Origin: Protea cynaroides
Taxonomy: Eukaryota > Streptophyta > Magnoliopsida > Proteales > Proteaceae
Length of the DNA stretch: 64,000 bases
NCBI GenBank assembly: GCA_028583415.1
Contig: CM053267.1
Span: 52,776,914-52,840,913, forward strand
Direction: 5' to 3'
Under the pieces are notes generated by a model. It did not search any database. It was not told where the DNA came from and was given only the letters and a program-made list of their open reading frames with translations. This document shows, one piece after another, positions 45,033 through 56,867 of the stretch. The number at the start of each line of letters is the position of its first letter. The first letter of the stretch is position 1. Both the position numbers and the translations under genes were made by a program.

Positions 45033-45545
45033 AGTTAAACCTCTTTAAAAACAACTTGAAGTCAATAAGAATTATTCATTTTTCTTTCTTTCTTACAAAT
45101 TCGATAGTTACCTTACTTTGTGGATTCAAGGATTCATTAGCATCGAAACGAGATCTAACCCCATTCAAAACGACTATGCCACCATTACATATCTTAATCA
45201 TTTTGGAGTAACTTAAATACTATGTTTGGATGGAAAAAAAAAATGAAATTTTTTACTTTTAATGTGAGGAAACATAAAAACATAAAATCATCATTGTTTT
45301 ATTATTACTTTTTTTTTTTTTCCGATATTCGATCCAAACATAATTGTAGAATCATGTTCGCGCGCGTCAGATTTTGTCATCCTCATTAAATATCAAGATA
45401 ATAAAGTCCGACCGGCCCAACCTAAAACTCAGCTCAGCAGTCCCGGCCTGGGCAGATCCAAACCATACATCCACATCCCAGAATTGGACTGACCTCCTTA
45501 TCTTAATCGGGTCACTCGGGTAAGAGTTGCCACCCTTACCTCCAA

Positions 45546-45645
45546 TGCATGACACGTAACCTTATAAAATGACACTTGTTCACAAGCTATATGGGGACCG
45601 TAACACGTAACTAGAACATAGCCATTATCTTCTTACCTATATAAA
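45546..45645 (+). promoter_or_regulatory. Promoter of the seed-maturation gene, unit B
   Basis: TGCATG at 45546-45551 abuts GACACGTAAC. TAACACGTAA lies at 45601-45610 and TATATAAA at 45638-45645, 65 bp before the ATG. The RY/ACGT pair and the TATA box are all conserved with unit A, although about 18 bases have been inserted between the second ACGT motif and the TATA box. Confidence 0.65.
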
Positions 45646-45676
45646 TGCCACGCAAGTACCTTCACAACTTCTCACT

Positions 45677-45702
<26 letters not shown>

Positions 45703-45709
<7 letters not shown>

Positions 45710-46023
45710 AGAGTAAGGAAGACGTAAAATATGGAACAGCTCAGGCGAAGTTATCACCAGATGAGACACTAAGGGTGGGATACATGTCTGAAACTCCATT
45801 GGAAGAGGGAATGATCTCCAGGTCCGAACGGGTTGATCTCTTTTCAAGTGCTTTTAACATTTCCAAGGCAAATTCCTGCGATCCTGGACGTGATTCTTCC
45901 ACTCAACCACAGCTGCACGGCAACGGCGGTGGTGATGGAAAAGATCTAAAAGATGAAGATGCACGCGGTTCCTCGGCCACCGCAGCTGCCGCGTCCGGCT
46001 CTGCCACTGCCCCCGCCTGTTAG
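45703..46023 (+). CDS. Small seed-maturation (PM41-like) protein, copy B
   Basis: 106 residues, intronless, MAKSKEDVKYGTAQAKLS at the front. It shares the TPLEEGMIS and VDLFSSA blocks and the low-complexity G/D/K and A/S/T tail with copy A. Changes against copy A include AHN to AFN, SDDAG to SCDPG and KDP to KDL. The GA tract before the ATG is longer (about 13 repeats against 8). Both copies keep the promoter motifs, so both may be expressed in seed; function of this family is not established. The name is from memory of the family and was not checked by search. Confidence 0.75.
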
Positions 46024-46305
46024 AGTTTCTACGGAGAGGGTCGGCTTCAGTTGATAAGGACGGTCTTCATCATGTGGTTCACTGTTGCTTTATTTTTGTT
46101 TTGATATAATAAAAATAGAGGTATCAAGAAGTAAGTCCCCTCATAACAAGGGTGTTTTCATGATTGTCAATATAATGTGTGTTCAAATGAAATACTATAT
46201 AGTCTAAAACTATCCCAATATAATTAATATTGATGATTTCCTTTAATGCACATCCATTGCATCGTGGTTATAACAAGCCCAGCTCGAGAATCAATGAGTA
46301 TAACC

Positions 46306-46974
46306 TAAGGGTGTCGGTCCGGTTCGATTTTAGTTCAAACTGAAACGGGGTTGCATTTTACGAGTCTAGACCAAAACCTATCATTAAGGTTTTGGATTAG
46401 GAGTGGATTAGGAGGGCTGTGCAAGGACACAATAAATAACGGGTCGATCTAGTATCAGGTTGTTATCGGGCTAGGTTTATTGGTTGATTTTGAGTCGATT
46501 CGGTCCAAGCTAAGTTTATTGGGCATATCGGGTAGTTATTTTTGCATGACAATAATTTTTTTGTGGTGTTTTTTGTTCATATTTAATATAATTGTAAGCG
46601 GATGAGTTTTGATTAACCTCAGGGGCATCCGAGCATGGATAATGATTGCATATTTGTATTTATTTAGTTAGAATGTTAGATATGTTAAATATTTGGTAAA
46701 TTGATTATTATTTGAGCAGCAAAAAGAATGGGTTCTAACTCGGGCTTCTTAGTAGGCTTTACTGGTGTTTGGATTGGGTATTATCGGTTTGGGTTATAGC
46801 TCAGGTCTCTTAACGGGCCAGGTCAATCCGATTTCAGTCCGGATTGAAATGGTGTAGGGTTTTATAAGCTTAGACCGAAACCTGTCCATCAAGGGTTTTG
46901 TCTGGGTTACGTTCGGGTTATATGGGTCCAGCTTGGTTCGTGCTATCAGGCTGGGCCCAGATTTGACACCCTTA
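46306..46974. mobile_element. TAAGGGTGTCGG element, 669 bp
   Basis: Ends are TAAGGGTGTCGG and TTTGACACCCTTA. The interior has the GGTTCGATTT, GGGCTGGG and AACGGGCC motifs and AT-rich centre seen in the 664-bp element of unit A, with almost the same length. Flanks GTATAACC and AGTAACCT are similar but offset, so the target duplication is decayed. Confidence 0.75.
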
Positions 46975-47170
46975 AGTAACCTAAACCTCTTGATAGTTTT
47001 TGGGGAACCCCTAAAAATTAAGGGTATGTGTCAAATATTTGACATCAAAATCGTGTTTTACTGTTTAAATTGATAACAGTATTACCTATAATGGTAATGG
47101 TGCGGCGGTAGATATCGTTTAAATATTGATTTGTATATTGTTTATGTATACAATTGTATATATATATATA

Positions 47171-47218
47171 TATTCCGTTTCACACGGTCACATATTCCGT
47201 TTCACACGGTCACATATA
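47171..47218 (+). repeat. Short tandem duplication
   Basis: ATATTCCGTTTCACACGGTC with AC occurs twice in direct succession, after an AT microsatellite. Each copy contains the palindrome CCGTTTCACACGG. Confidence 0.8.
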
Positions 47219-48205
47219 TTAGGTATTGAATTTGAATTATTTTACGTATTAAATTAGAAAACGAAACTTTATGGAATAAACATAAACCGTATTAAAACCG
47301 TACTATTGTAATGGTAAGGGTTTCTATTTTTTGTATCGTATTGAATTACCAATACCATACCAATTGATCTTACGTACTATAAACACAAGCATAAATACGT
47401 GGCAAAGTATCAATCGATGCCATATCGATATCGATAATTCAGTTCTCGGGTTCAGTACAAGGAAGAAAAGTGTTGTCTCGTATCAGTAGGAAAATGGTTC
47501 TTTTATATTATTATTGCATTGGTTTAGTACATTTTTGGTATGGTTTTAAACTTGTACAAAACACAACTTCTAATTTGATACAAAATACGATTCTTTTTTA
47601 GTTTTTCTATATTATTATTATGGGAAAATTTTTCGTACTACCCAAATACTTTGAGAAACATCACTTACCACCCAAGATTTTTGAAAACATCAACTATCAT
47701 CCAAAATTTCAAAACATTTATCAAAAAGACCAGAATCTTTAAGATGGAACTGTTACATGCTGATGTCAGCTCAAAACCATTTTTGTATTAACAGTAATAT
47801 CCTTATTTGAAAAGAAAAAGTCAAGTTTATCCTTCAGTAATGTTTAACCATACCTTCAAATCATCTTCTTCTTCCTCTCTGTTGCTCTGTTCTTAGCTCT
47901 TATAACAAAAATGGAGGCATATCCATTAGATGATAGTAGCATAGGAGACAGTGAATTTGATTCTACAATGGAAGAAGAAAATATATGGAAATGTCAAATG
48001 CACCCATCGAAGTGACGAAGCACTGGAGTCTGTCATCTGAGAACAAAACCAGAAAGGACGTTGGTTCAGAAAGGATGTTGGGTCTCCAAATTCCCAAACT
48101 CATATGTTTGAAGCTGTCCATAGTTTCAACCAAAAATTCCTAAACTCATATGCATTTGTCCTTTCCTGGTATTTTTGAGGGAGAATCGATTCAATGTGTA
48201 ATATC

Positions 48206-48642
48206 TGTTAGATTTATGTGGGCTTAATTAATTACATAAACTAGTCAATTCAGTGGGAGTCCAATGAACACGATAGAACCGGTTTGGTTTGATTTGTCAC
48301 ATTGTATGAGATAGGTTTGGTAACCCTAATTCTAAAGTGTGAAGGGTTTTAGGGTTACAGCAGTATTCTATAAATACTGAGTTAGAGTCCCCACAGTCAC
48401 AGTTAATTAGTTCTCTGCACCCATTAGCAAGAGACGTCAGATATCATCTGAAGGCTGTGGAAGACTGTGACCGAGGGATTTCGATCAAAGCCTGGAGCGA
48501 CTTGAAACGTATGGGAATCGATCTCTTCACATACAAGTATGTCTTTATGTTCATTGTTTATGGCTTCTCTATTGTGTTCTAAGGTAATTGTATGAGATTG
48601 GAATGAGTTTCATTGAAACCCTAAACACATAATATTCTAACA
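48206..48642 (+). mobile_element. Solo LTR, Copia-like
   Basis: 437 bp from TGTTAGATTT to TTCTAACA with a perfect 5-bp target duplication ATATC (48201-48205, 48643-48647). A TATA-like TATAAATA occurs at about 48370. It is the same family as 1621-2053. It is nested in the Mutator-like element. Confidence 0.9.
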
Positions 48643-49020
48643 ATATCAACGTCATAAAAAGCGGAATAACTTAGATCGAAGGAAGACTGGTTACTGCATC
48701 TATCACCTGGTATATTCTTGGAAAAAAAAAATTTGAATCTCATTAAATGATCAATATTTTAATATAATGAAAGCTTCAGTAGTTGATTTTCACTTGCTTC
48801 CATGCAAATTTGAATCTTGAAAATCTAACAGACAAAATTGGATATCGGATCAATTTTTTTGGTTTCCATTCTTAACCTTAATCCATTATCCATTAAGAAG
48901 ATTATTTTGGATTTAAATGTCGAAGAAGGAACCAATGGGTGGTAGGTGATGTTTCTCAGTTTAAAATGAGAAAGGTATAAATGCCTAGACAAAATTTCAA
49001 CTCTCTTTCGTAAGTTAATA

Positions 49021-49253
49021 GGATTCAAATCGTCTCATCCCTGAGATTCGGGAGGCGTGGCGGCGATCCCACTGGATGGTCGCCACGTGGGGGTCGGATG
49101 AATCCGACCCCTCTGTTCGAGCCGACACTCTCTTGTCGGCTCGGCTTGTCGGCTCGAACGGAGGGGTTGGATTCATCCGACCCCCACGTGGCGACCATCC
49201 AGTGGGGTCGCCGCCACGCCTCCTGAATTTCAGGGATGAGACGATTTGGATCC
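49021..49253. mobile_element. Foldback Mutator-type MITE, 233 bp, near-perfect hairpin
   Basis: GGATTCAAATCGTCTC to GAGACGATTTGGATCC. The arms of about 110 bp are almost identical when one is reversed, with an approximately 10-base centre. The 9-bp target duplication is AAGTTAATA (49012-49020, 49254-49262), perfect. It is nested in the right arm region of the Mutator-like element. High arm identity and an intact target duplication mean a recent insertion. Confidence 0.94.
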
Positions 49254-49371
49254 AAGTTAATAGGGTAACGTTTTGAAATTTTGGGTGATAGGTAATGTTT
49301 TCAGAAATTTTGGATGGTAGATGATGTTTTTCAAGTATTTGGGTAGTACGTGAAAATTTTCCTATTATTAT

Positions 49372-52300
49372 TGTATTGGTTTAATATATTTTTTATTACG
49401 GTTTTTAACTTGTACAAAATACGATTTCTAATTTGATACAAAATAAGATTTTTATTTTGTATAAAATAAGATTTCAATTCGCAATATAAATTGGTATACA
49501 AATGATATCATCTAAACATTATGTACTACCTGTTTATTGGTATGAACGATCAACGTATCGGATAGAAAACGATATAGGTGTTAGCTGGTGAACAGCTTTA
49601 CAATATGATTCTTGAAAATTAAATCTTACTCCATGAATGGAATATGAATTAATTATAATCCGGTCCCACTGTCCACATCAATGAAATGGATGTAGGTGTT
49701 TGGTCTTAAAAGATATATGGTTGATCAACTTCAATTCTAATATTCCCAAAAAACAAAAAAATTAAAATTAAAATTCAATTCTAGTATTCACGTTCAAGTA
49801 TTCTGGACATGACAAAATTTTTTAATCTCAATTTTTTTTTTTGCGTCAAAGAATTTCACTTAATTGCAAGCTAGACATGAAATAAAAAATATTTGAGTGA
49901 AAAAACTATGGTTTAATCAAAAAGTTGGATAAATAAAATAAGGGTTTACCATGATGTTAAGAGTGGAGACCGGGATCATGAGTGGATGGGAAACAGATTC
50001 GTTAAGTAGAGGGGATCACATTTTATCGGAGGAAGTGTGAGACCCATGACTCATTATGTGAGAAAGCATGTAAAGGAATCCACACAGACTTGGGCCTTTT
50101 TTTTCTCTATTAATAAAATTACTAATAATATCACTCATGATTAAAATAATTGTGGGCTTAGTAAGACAAATGTTGGGAAATTTTCTTTGTATTTTCAAAA
50201 TGAACAAAGTTTGAAACTAATAAAAGAAAAACTTGAAACACTTTTCTTGCGAGAATTTCATTTTATTTTGGGGGGTATGGAATTGAGTATTTATATATTT
50301 ATCAAGTGTCATCTATTGGAGCCATATACATAGTGGGAAATCAGATCATGAAAGGATGCTAAACGGAATATTTCAGTAGAGAGGTCTGATGTGTGTTGAG
50401 CGCAATTAAAATAAATTACTCTATCTACAATGAATAGTAATGATAAGTAAAGATCGATCCACAGAGACTAATTAATCAAATTATCTACTTACGAAGAAAA
50501 ATGGGGGCTTCCTTTTGCAATTTAATTGACAACAAAATTAAGTAACAAAAATTTAATGAAAGATGATGTTGATTCAAAAAAATTTACTCACGGTTGCAAA
50601 TTGATCATTGACCTCATATATATATATTATTCTCTATTCAAATATTTAACCAAGGATTATCAAAAGGTCAGACAATCCTTATCTTCCCTAATTTCATTAA
50701 TTTGAACCCAACACACAAATTAATACATATCAATAAATCAATTAATATTAAGCAATTCTCATGAATTTATTGATAGTATTACACTCTCGGAGGGAGTTAA
50801 AAATAAACAATAATCTAACAAGCGTCAGATTATTTAATTTATTCTATGTTATCTTTAAGCAAGTAACAAAAACTTGGATCATAATTGTTCTGCTCAATTG
50901 CTATTTTTTCTAAACATCATAACAATTACGGATTATGGATTCAGGTTAGCAATAAACCACGTAACTCAATCAATTAATAGACCTCTTAATAAACTGAATC
51001 ATGCAACCATTAATTTGAAAAATCAAGAAACACAAATATTTGATTAGAAGAATAATTAAAATTAAGAATAAAGTCTCACAATTTTATTAACAGGATTGAA
51101 TTTTTCTTGAATCAATTAAAGAACTGTTATGCTAAATTAATGTTATAATAAAACTTCAGTTATATATTATATGGACTAGAATGATATGTAACAAGAAAAA
51201 TCATGTAGTAAACATGTATTATTAATCTATACATACGTAGATATATGTATCTAAATATATATCAACTATAATCATATAGTTAAAATTGAAACATACATAA
51301 AATAACCATGCGTACCTTAACAGCAGTAATTCGAAGTAATGAAATGGGTTGAGTCGTGTTGGTACACTCTCCTTAAGACAGTATTTGTCCTCTATTGGTG
51401 CAGTAGGTTTCCTACAAATCTGTCTCCAAGATAAAACAATCTCTTATGTAGGATACCCACCCAGCGTGCACACATTGACAGGTATATGCAGATCCCGACG
51501 GCTAAGATCAATTCTTTTTAGAAGAAATATCGAATATCAACTCTTTGATTAAACAGAAACTAGAGAGAGAGTTGGAGAGGGAGAGAGAGAGAGAGAGAGA
51601 AATCTTATTGATTTCGAATGAGGATGAAGCAAAGGGTCGGACTCTATTTATAGGGCCCAAGTACCCATTGAAAGTGACCATTGAATGTGGTGTAACCCTC
51701 CAGATAGATTGTCCAGATCTCAGATCCTGAGATCAACGGTCCCGATGACACCCTCTTATGTGTACATGACACCTTTCCAAAAAGGCACCTGGGTAGGGGT
51801 GCGTTCGAATTTGACAATAGTCAGTAGCCCGTGGCCCATGGCCCACCCCCGCGTCACGGTCACGGTCACGATCCAGTCACGGTCCGATGCGCGCGCGTGT
51901 GAGTCAATCGAACATTGTTTTCATTTTGGGGCTCAAAGGATATGCGACACTCCCTACAAATAAAGACCTCTCCTCCACAATCCTTAAGCAATGTGGGACT
52001 AAAAAGTCCTACATTGGAAAGACAAACTCAAAATCGAAAAAAATGAAATTTTCGTCCAAAACGAAAATCAAAATTTAGAGCTAAAACAAAAAATCAAAAT
52101 TTTGAATTTTACATCTATTTAAATTTTATTTGGAAAAACTTTTTTTACATTGATTTTTTCAACAAGAACTTAGTCAGACATGATAGAAAAGAAAAACAAA
52201 AGAAATAAAACTATCTTCTTAATAATTCTTGGATACTCTATTACGTTGGCTTTACATTGCTTAAATAGTCAAAGTAGAGAAGATTAAAACTGATATGTCT

Positions 52301-53070
52301 AGAATTGATAATCTTATTACATGAAAATAAAGATTAAACAAAATCCTCTTGCCTAGATTAGATAGAGAATCATTCAATCATTAACCAAATGTCATCTTTA
52401 GACTTGTCAATCTTTGTAGTATTCCATAGAGGTATATATTCTCCTCAAGATTTCTGACAATCAATCAAATCCTTCCAATAGTAAACATTCTATGGGTGGT
52501 AATCTTTCTTCTCTGGTTTGAATTTAAATCAATTTTTCAGATCAGATTTTTAGATCACGTTTGATTTCTAGAATTCTTTCCACATTAAAAATCTACATGA
52601 AATTCAGAAAGTCATTATTGAAAATATTAGAATTTTTTTATTTTAAACATAAATTACTAATACTTTCCACCAATATTTTATATATAAGGAATCATCACAA
52701 ATGAGTACCATAAGACATATAATATGTTAAATATTAAATATAAGAAAAATAAATTTATAAAATTATAAATCCATCAAGGTTCATATTCTAAAAGAAGAAA
52801 AAGAATGTTAATGTGAATTGTATGGCTCATTATGTGAGAGACAAGTCAATGAATTCCCACTCCCGCGTCATGGGGATTTTTCCTTATTAATAAAATTAGG
52901 AATAGCATAACTCAATATAAAAATAACTGTGGTTATATGCCAAATATTGACAAAATTATATTCTTTGTTTCCATAATAAATAGAGTTTGAAACCAATAAA
53001 ACAAAATCTAAACACTTTTGGGGGGGGGTTGTAAGGTTGGGGTGGGGGGATTTGCAGGGAAGAAGGACTA
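49372..53070. other. Repeat-rich stretch without a recognised gene
   Basis: 49930-50340 and 52810-53030 contain diverged copies of the unit that forms the array at 53070-54500 (shared ATCATG-AGGATGGG, GGCTCATTATGTGAGA, TTATTAATAAAATTA). 50396-51960 has the look of a non-coding retroelement (AAAGATCGATCCACAGAGAC; a GA tract at 51583-51600; a CACGGTCACGGTCACG run at 51856-51885), but I found no paired LTRs. No gene is supported. Confidence 0.45.
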
Positions 53071-54500
53071 TAATATTCTATTCAAATGATACCCTTTTGT
53101 TTTCTTATTTATATTTTTTAAGTTTCTATTAATTTGAAAAGGGAATAGTAGAATTGAGTATTTATAGATTCAATTAATCCTATTGAAGTTATATATATCG
53201 TGGGAAGCCAGATCATGAAAGGATGGGAGGCGGATTTGTTCAATAGGAGCCCACATTTTATCAAAATAAAATGTCAATGTGGATTCCATGGCTTATTAAA
53301 ACAAAAGCTTGAAACACTTTTTCTTTCGAGGATTTAATTTTTTTGGAATGGGAGGAGAAAGGGTTTGAATATTCTATTCAAATGATACCCTTTTGCTTTC
53401 TTATTTATACTTTTTAAGTTTCTATTAATTTGGAAACGGAATAATAGAATGGAATATTTATAGATTCAATTAATTTTATTGAAGTTACATATATCATGGG
53501 AAGCTAGATCATGAAAAGATGGGAGACGGATTCGTTTAGTAGGAGCTCACATTTGATCAAAATAGAATGTCAATGTGGATTCCATGGCTTATTAAAATAA
53601 AAGTTTGAAACATTTTTTCTTATCAGAATTTCATTTTTTTTTGAGTGAGAGGAAAAGGAATTGAATATTCTATTCAAATGATACCCTTTTGCTTTCTTAT
53701 TTATACTTTTTAAGTTTCTATTAATTTAAAAAGGGAATAGTAGATTTAAGTATTTATAGATTCAATTAATCCTATGCAAGTTATATATATCGTGGGAAGC
53801 CAGATCATGAGAGGATGGGAGACGGATTTGTTCAATAGGGGCCCACATATTATCAAAATAGAATGTCAATGTAGATTCCATGGCTTATTAAAACAAAAGC
53901 TTGAAACATTTTTTCTCACGACAATTTCATTTTTTTTTGGGAAGGGGGAGGGGGAGAGAGAAAGGACTTGAATATTCTATTCAAATGATAGTCTTATTTA
54001 TACTTTTTAAGTTTCTTTTAATTTGGAAAGGGAATAATAGAATTGAGTATTTATAGATTCAATTAATCGTATTGAAGTTATATATCGTGGGAAGCCAGAT
54101 CATGAGAGGATGGGAGACGGATGGTTTAGTAAGGACCCACATTTTATCAAAATAAAATTTCAATGTGGATTCCATGGCTTATTAAAACAAAAGCTTGAAA
54201 CAATTTTTCTTACGAGAATTTCAATTATTTTGGGGGGCGCCGTGGGGGTTGGGTGGGAGGACTTGAATTTTTTTAATTAAATGATAGCCTGTTTCGTTTT
54301 CTTATTTAAGCTTTTTGAAGTTTCTATTCACTTGGAATGGATTAATATAGACGAGTATTTATATATTTATCAAGGGTTGGAGCCATATGTATCATGCGAA
54401 ACCAGATCACGAGAGGATGCGGGAGATGGATTTGTTCAATAAGGGGCTTATACTTTATTAAAGGAAATAGCATGTCAATGTGAACCTGTCATTATGTGAG
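53070..54500 (+). repeat. ~300-bp tandem array, four to five units
   Basis: Units begin with TATTCTATTCAAATGATA at about 53074, 53369, 53666 and 53973, with a degenerate fifth at 54266. Each contains AGTATTTATAGATTCAATTA, then AAGCCAGATCATGA-AGGATG, CAATGTGGATTCCATGGC and a T/G-rich AATTTCATTTTTTTTG end. Period is 295-307. Outlying single units lie at 49930-50340, 52810-53030 and 57900-58190. No coding frame is kept among units. Confidence 0.85.
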
Positions 54501-54551
54501 AGGCATGTGAAGGAATCCTCCTTCAGTATCTGTGGGGATTTTTTCTTCTTA

Positions 54552-54672
54552 TGTCCCGTTTGTTTTGACGTAAAATTTTACCGTAAAATTCTACATGTAA
54601 TATTTTACATGTAATTTTTTTTAATGTTTACTTTTAAAAGGTAAAATATAGTGTTAATCCCATGTAGTCACT

Positions 54673-54726
<54 letters not shown>

Positions 54727-56864
54727 TAATCAGTTCCCACAAAAATAATTCCACTGAGATGACTTGGCCTACTGTTTTGGACCCTACTGCCAAGAGCTAT
54801 GGTTCACCATGTGCTGCCTTGAGCTGTCAAATGAATTTTTCTCACCACCAGTTTATCAAACACATTTCATGCACACATCAATCACACACCCACATGTATC
54901 CATACCAGGGGCTTGATTTTTCAGGTGTGTACACCCAGACCTGCAGCACACAGACTTCTATTCCACACACATAGGCATCCACATATACATTCACAACACA
55001 AGATGTAACGTGATTTACCAATCACACACTGTGATGGCTAGTCCACAGGGTAATACTCTAATCAGAGTTTCGTATTATACCCAATACGCAACTATAATAG
55101 GTGAAGTTCAATTGTTACAACAGCTAGGTGCCACACCACCAGAATAAGACGAGCTACAACCCACAAGTTTGCTAAGCCCCAACACAGTAGATAAAAATTA
55201 CATGAATATTTTGATTACAAACCCTTCCCATTGAGCACATACATCATAATGAGGGTTTACGTGAGAGATTACCTTCCCGCGTAATCATTCCTTCTGTGAA
55301 ACACTCTAATGAGCTTGTTCACCACTTCAAATGACCACTCATACCATTTCTTTCCACCAAAGCTTCTATGGGGGCTTAATGGAGACTACAACACTTTTTT
55401 TTAGCTTTACTGAGACATTGGTGGCAGTAGGAAGAATATGAAATCCAAAAATCAAATCCAAGATGCTCAAACTAGAGATTTCCAGTCCAAACCCTAGTTT
55501 TCTCGCACAACCAGACCTTCCAAGTTGCTCCAATGGATTCACGTTGGAAAATAGAGACCAAGGGAACTTGAATCATGTCGATCTGAGCTCGGACGGCCAA
55601 GATATGACCGATCAAAGTTCAGCCGCTCAGATCATTCAAAAAATAATCTTCGGAGCTTCATACTATGCGCCGCGACACACACTAGCGCCGCCGCCACTGT
55701 CCCACCGTACAACGTTGTCGATCTACGATTGGCGGAGAGGGTATCTTGAACAGATGACCATTAGATGCAACAAAAAAAGCGGGAATGAAGCTGGGCCATT
55801 CGATCTGATTTCATCGCATCAGGCGCGATTGAGAACCTCCATAGCTGCTAGATTAGAATCGCAAACGCCTGCGCAACGATTATGAGTCACACTGAATCAA
55901 GATGCGCTCCTCATGCATCTCATCTCAGCGAATTAAGTTGCACCCCACCAATTAGGGAGCTCGCGCATGGATCTTGACGTGATCTGTGTGCTACACCATA
56001 GCCCGTGCTTTCGAAGTCTATCGGATCCAGATCTGGACTTGGTGGCTCCTTTTCTGCCGTGGATTTCGAATCATTCTTTAAACAAAAAGACCAGAAAACC
56101 CTTATCTTTTGGCCGAATGGCCTCTGTAACCATTTATTAAACTTGATTCAGGGTTTCGGATTCCAATAGGGTCTTGAGGACCCTGTCTATTGAGGCAAAG
56201 CGTCGAACACCTTACGGGTGTTGATGCGAGGGGTGTGCGTGAACTCCTTGCGGGCGTGCGCACAACATGCATTGCGTGTGGCTACTGTGCACACGACACT
56301 TCTGAGGCTGGCTGTGTGTTGGCCTTATGAGGCTGGCTAGCCGTGCGAGGCTTGCTGCTGGCTAGCCTTGCAGGGCTGGTTGGTTTTGTGAGGCTGGCTG
56401 CTTGCTGGTAGGCCATGCTGCCATGCTACTGGCCTAGTGCCGTCGGGCCTCAGCCATGCTGGCCTGGGCTGGTACCAAGGTGGCAAGCCACGTCATGTGG
56501 GACTCCCTTGGCCCACAACTTTCTCTCTCCTCCTTCTCTCTCTTCTTCTCTCTCATCTTTCTCTCTCTTCTTTCAGATGCTATCTTCATGCTGGAGAGCT
56601 AGAAAAATACTAGACTGCCCATACTGCCACTGGATTACACACATATGCAAACCATGGTTACCAACAATGACAACACACTTGGAACTACCTATGAATTACC
56701 AATTATCTACTCAACTCTGGCCAAGGTTCCAACATATAGTGATATCTAAGGGGGATGAAAAAGAAATCTTGTCTTTCTTTTATCTATTAGAAACAAACAT
56801 TGAATTTTTTTTTATTACATAGGAAATATTATATGTAAGATTTTACGTCAAAATAAACGGAGCA
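54552..56864. mobile_element. Inverted-repeat DNA element, 2.3 kb, TTA target site
   Basis: Left TGTCCCGTTTGTTTTGACGT and right (reversed) TGCTCCGTTTATTTTGACGT form the ends, each continuing AAAAT and TACATGTAA/TACATATAA. TTA occurs on both sides (54549-54551, 56865-56867). The flanks together rebuild the ~300-bp repeat unit seen unoccupied at 50097-50130 and 52876-52915, so those serve as empty sites. Three-base TTA duplication suggests PIF/Harbinger. It shares termini with 28688-29533. The interior has a 46-bp GA tract (54675-54720), a 140-codon frame (55463-55885) with no recognised family, and a GGCTGG-rich tract (56290-56470). Confidence 0.7.
54675..54720. repeat. (GA)n microsatellite
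   Basis: About 22 GA repeats followed by seven G. Similar but shorter GA/CT tracts lie at 79-94, 34374-34402, 39468-39507, 45677-45702 and 51583-51600. Confidence 0.95.
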
Positions 56865-56867
56865 TTA

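Larger units (their letters stand above)
39376..46114 (+). repeat. Tandem duplication, unit B
   Basis: The 6.7-kb partner of 32443-38936. It lacks the foldback MITE (empty site near 40410) and the nested 664-bp element. It has gained a 942-bp element at 43297-44238, a second copy of a 105-bp repeat at 40175-40384, and longer GA tracts (39468-39507, 45677-45702). Gene order and orientation are the same, so it is head-to-tail. Confidence 0.92.
47622..49362. mobile_element. Mutator-like element, 1.74 kb
   Basis: The terminal inverted repeats are about 100 bp: the left arm begins GGGAAAATTTTTCGTACTAC and the right arm, reversed, AGGAAAATTTTCACGTACTA, with continued pairing through ATCACTTACCACCC. 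A perfect 9-bp target duplication TATTATTAT flanks it (47613-47621 and 49363-49371). No transposase is visible; a short frame at about 47911 (MEAYPLDDSSIGDSEF) is unrecognised and soon stops. It hosts a Copia-like solo LTR and a foldback MITE. Confidence 0.9.

Noticed and set aside
49025..49276. Mirror frames on both strands with the same words
   Set aside because: Product of the near-perfect hairpin at 49021-49253.
50396..51960. Possible non-coding LTR or TRIM-type element
   Set aside because: LTR-like phrases but no paired terminal repeats found by eye.
55463..55885. 140-codon frame inside the 54552 element
   Set aside because: Composition is plausible, but no recognised motif, splice signal or second copy; kept only as a note in the element.
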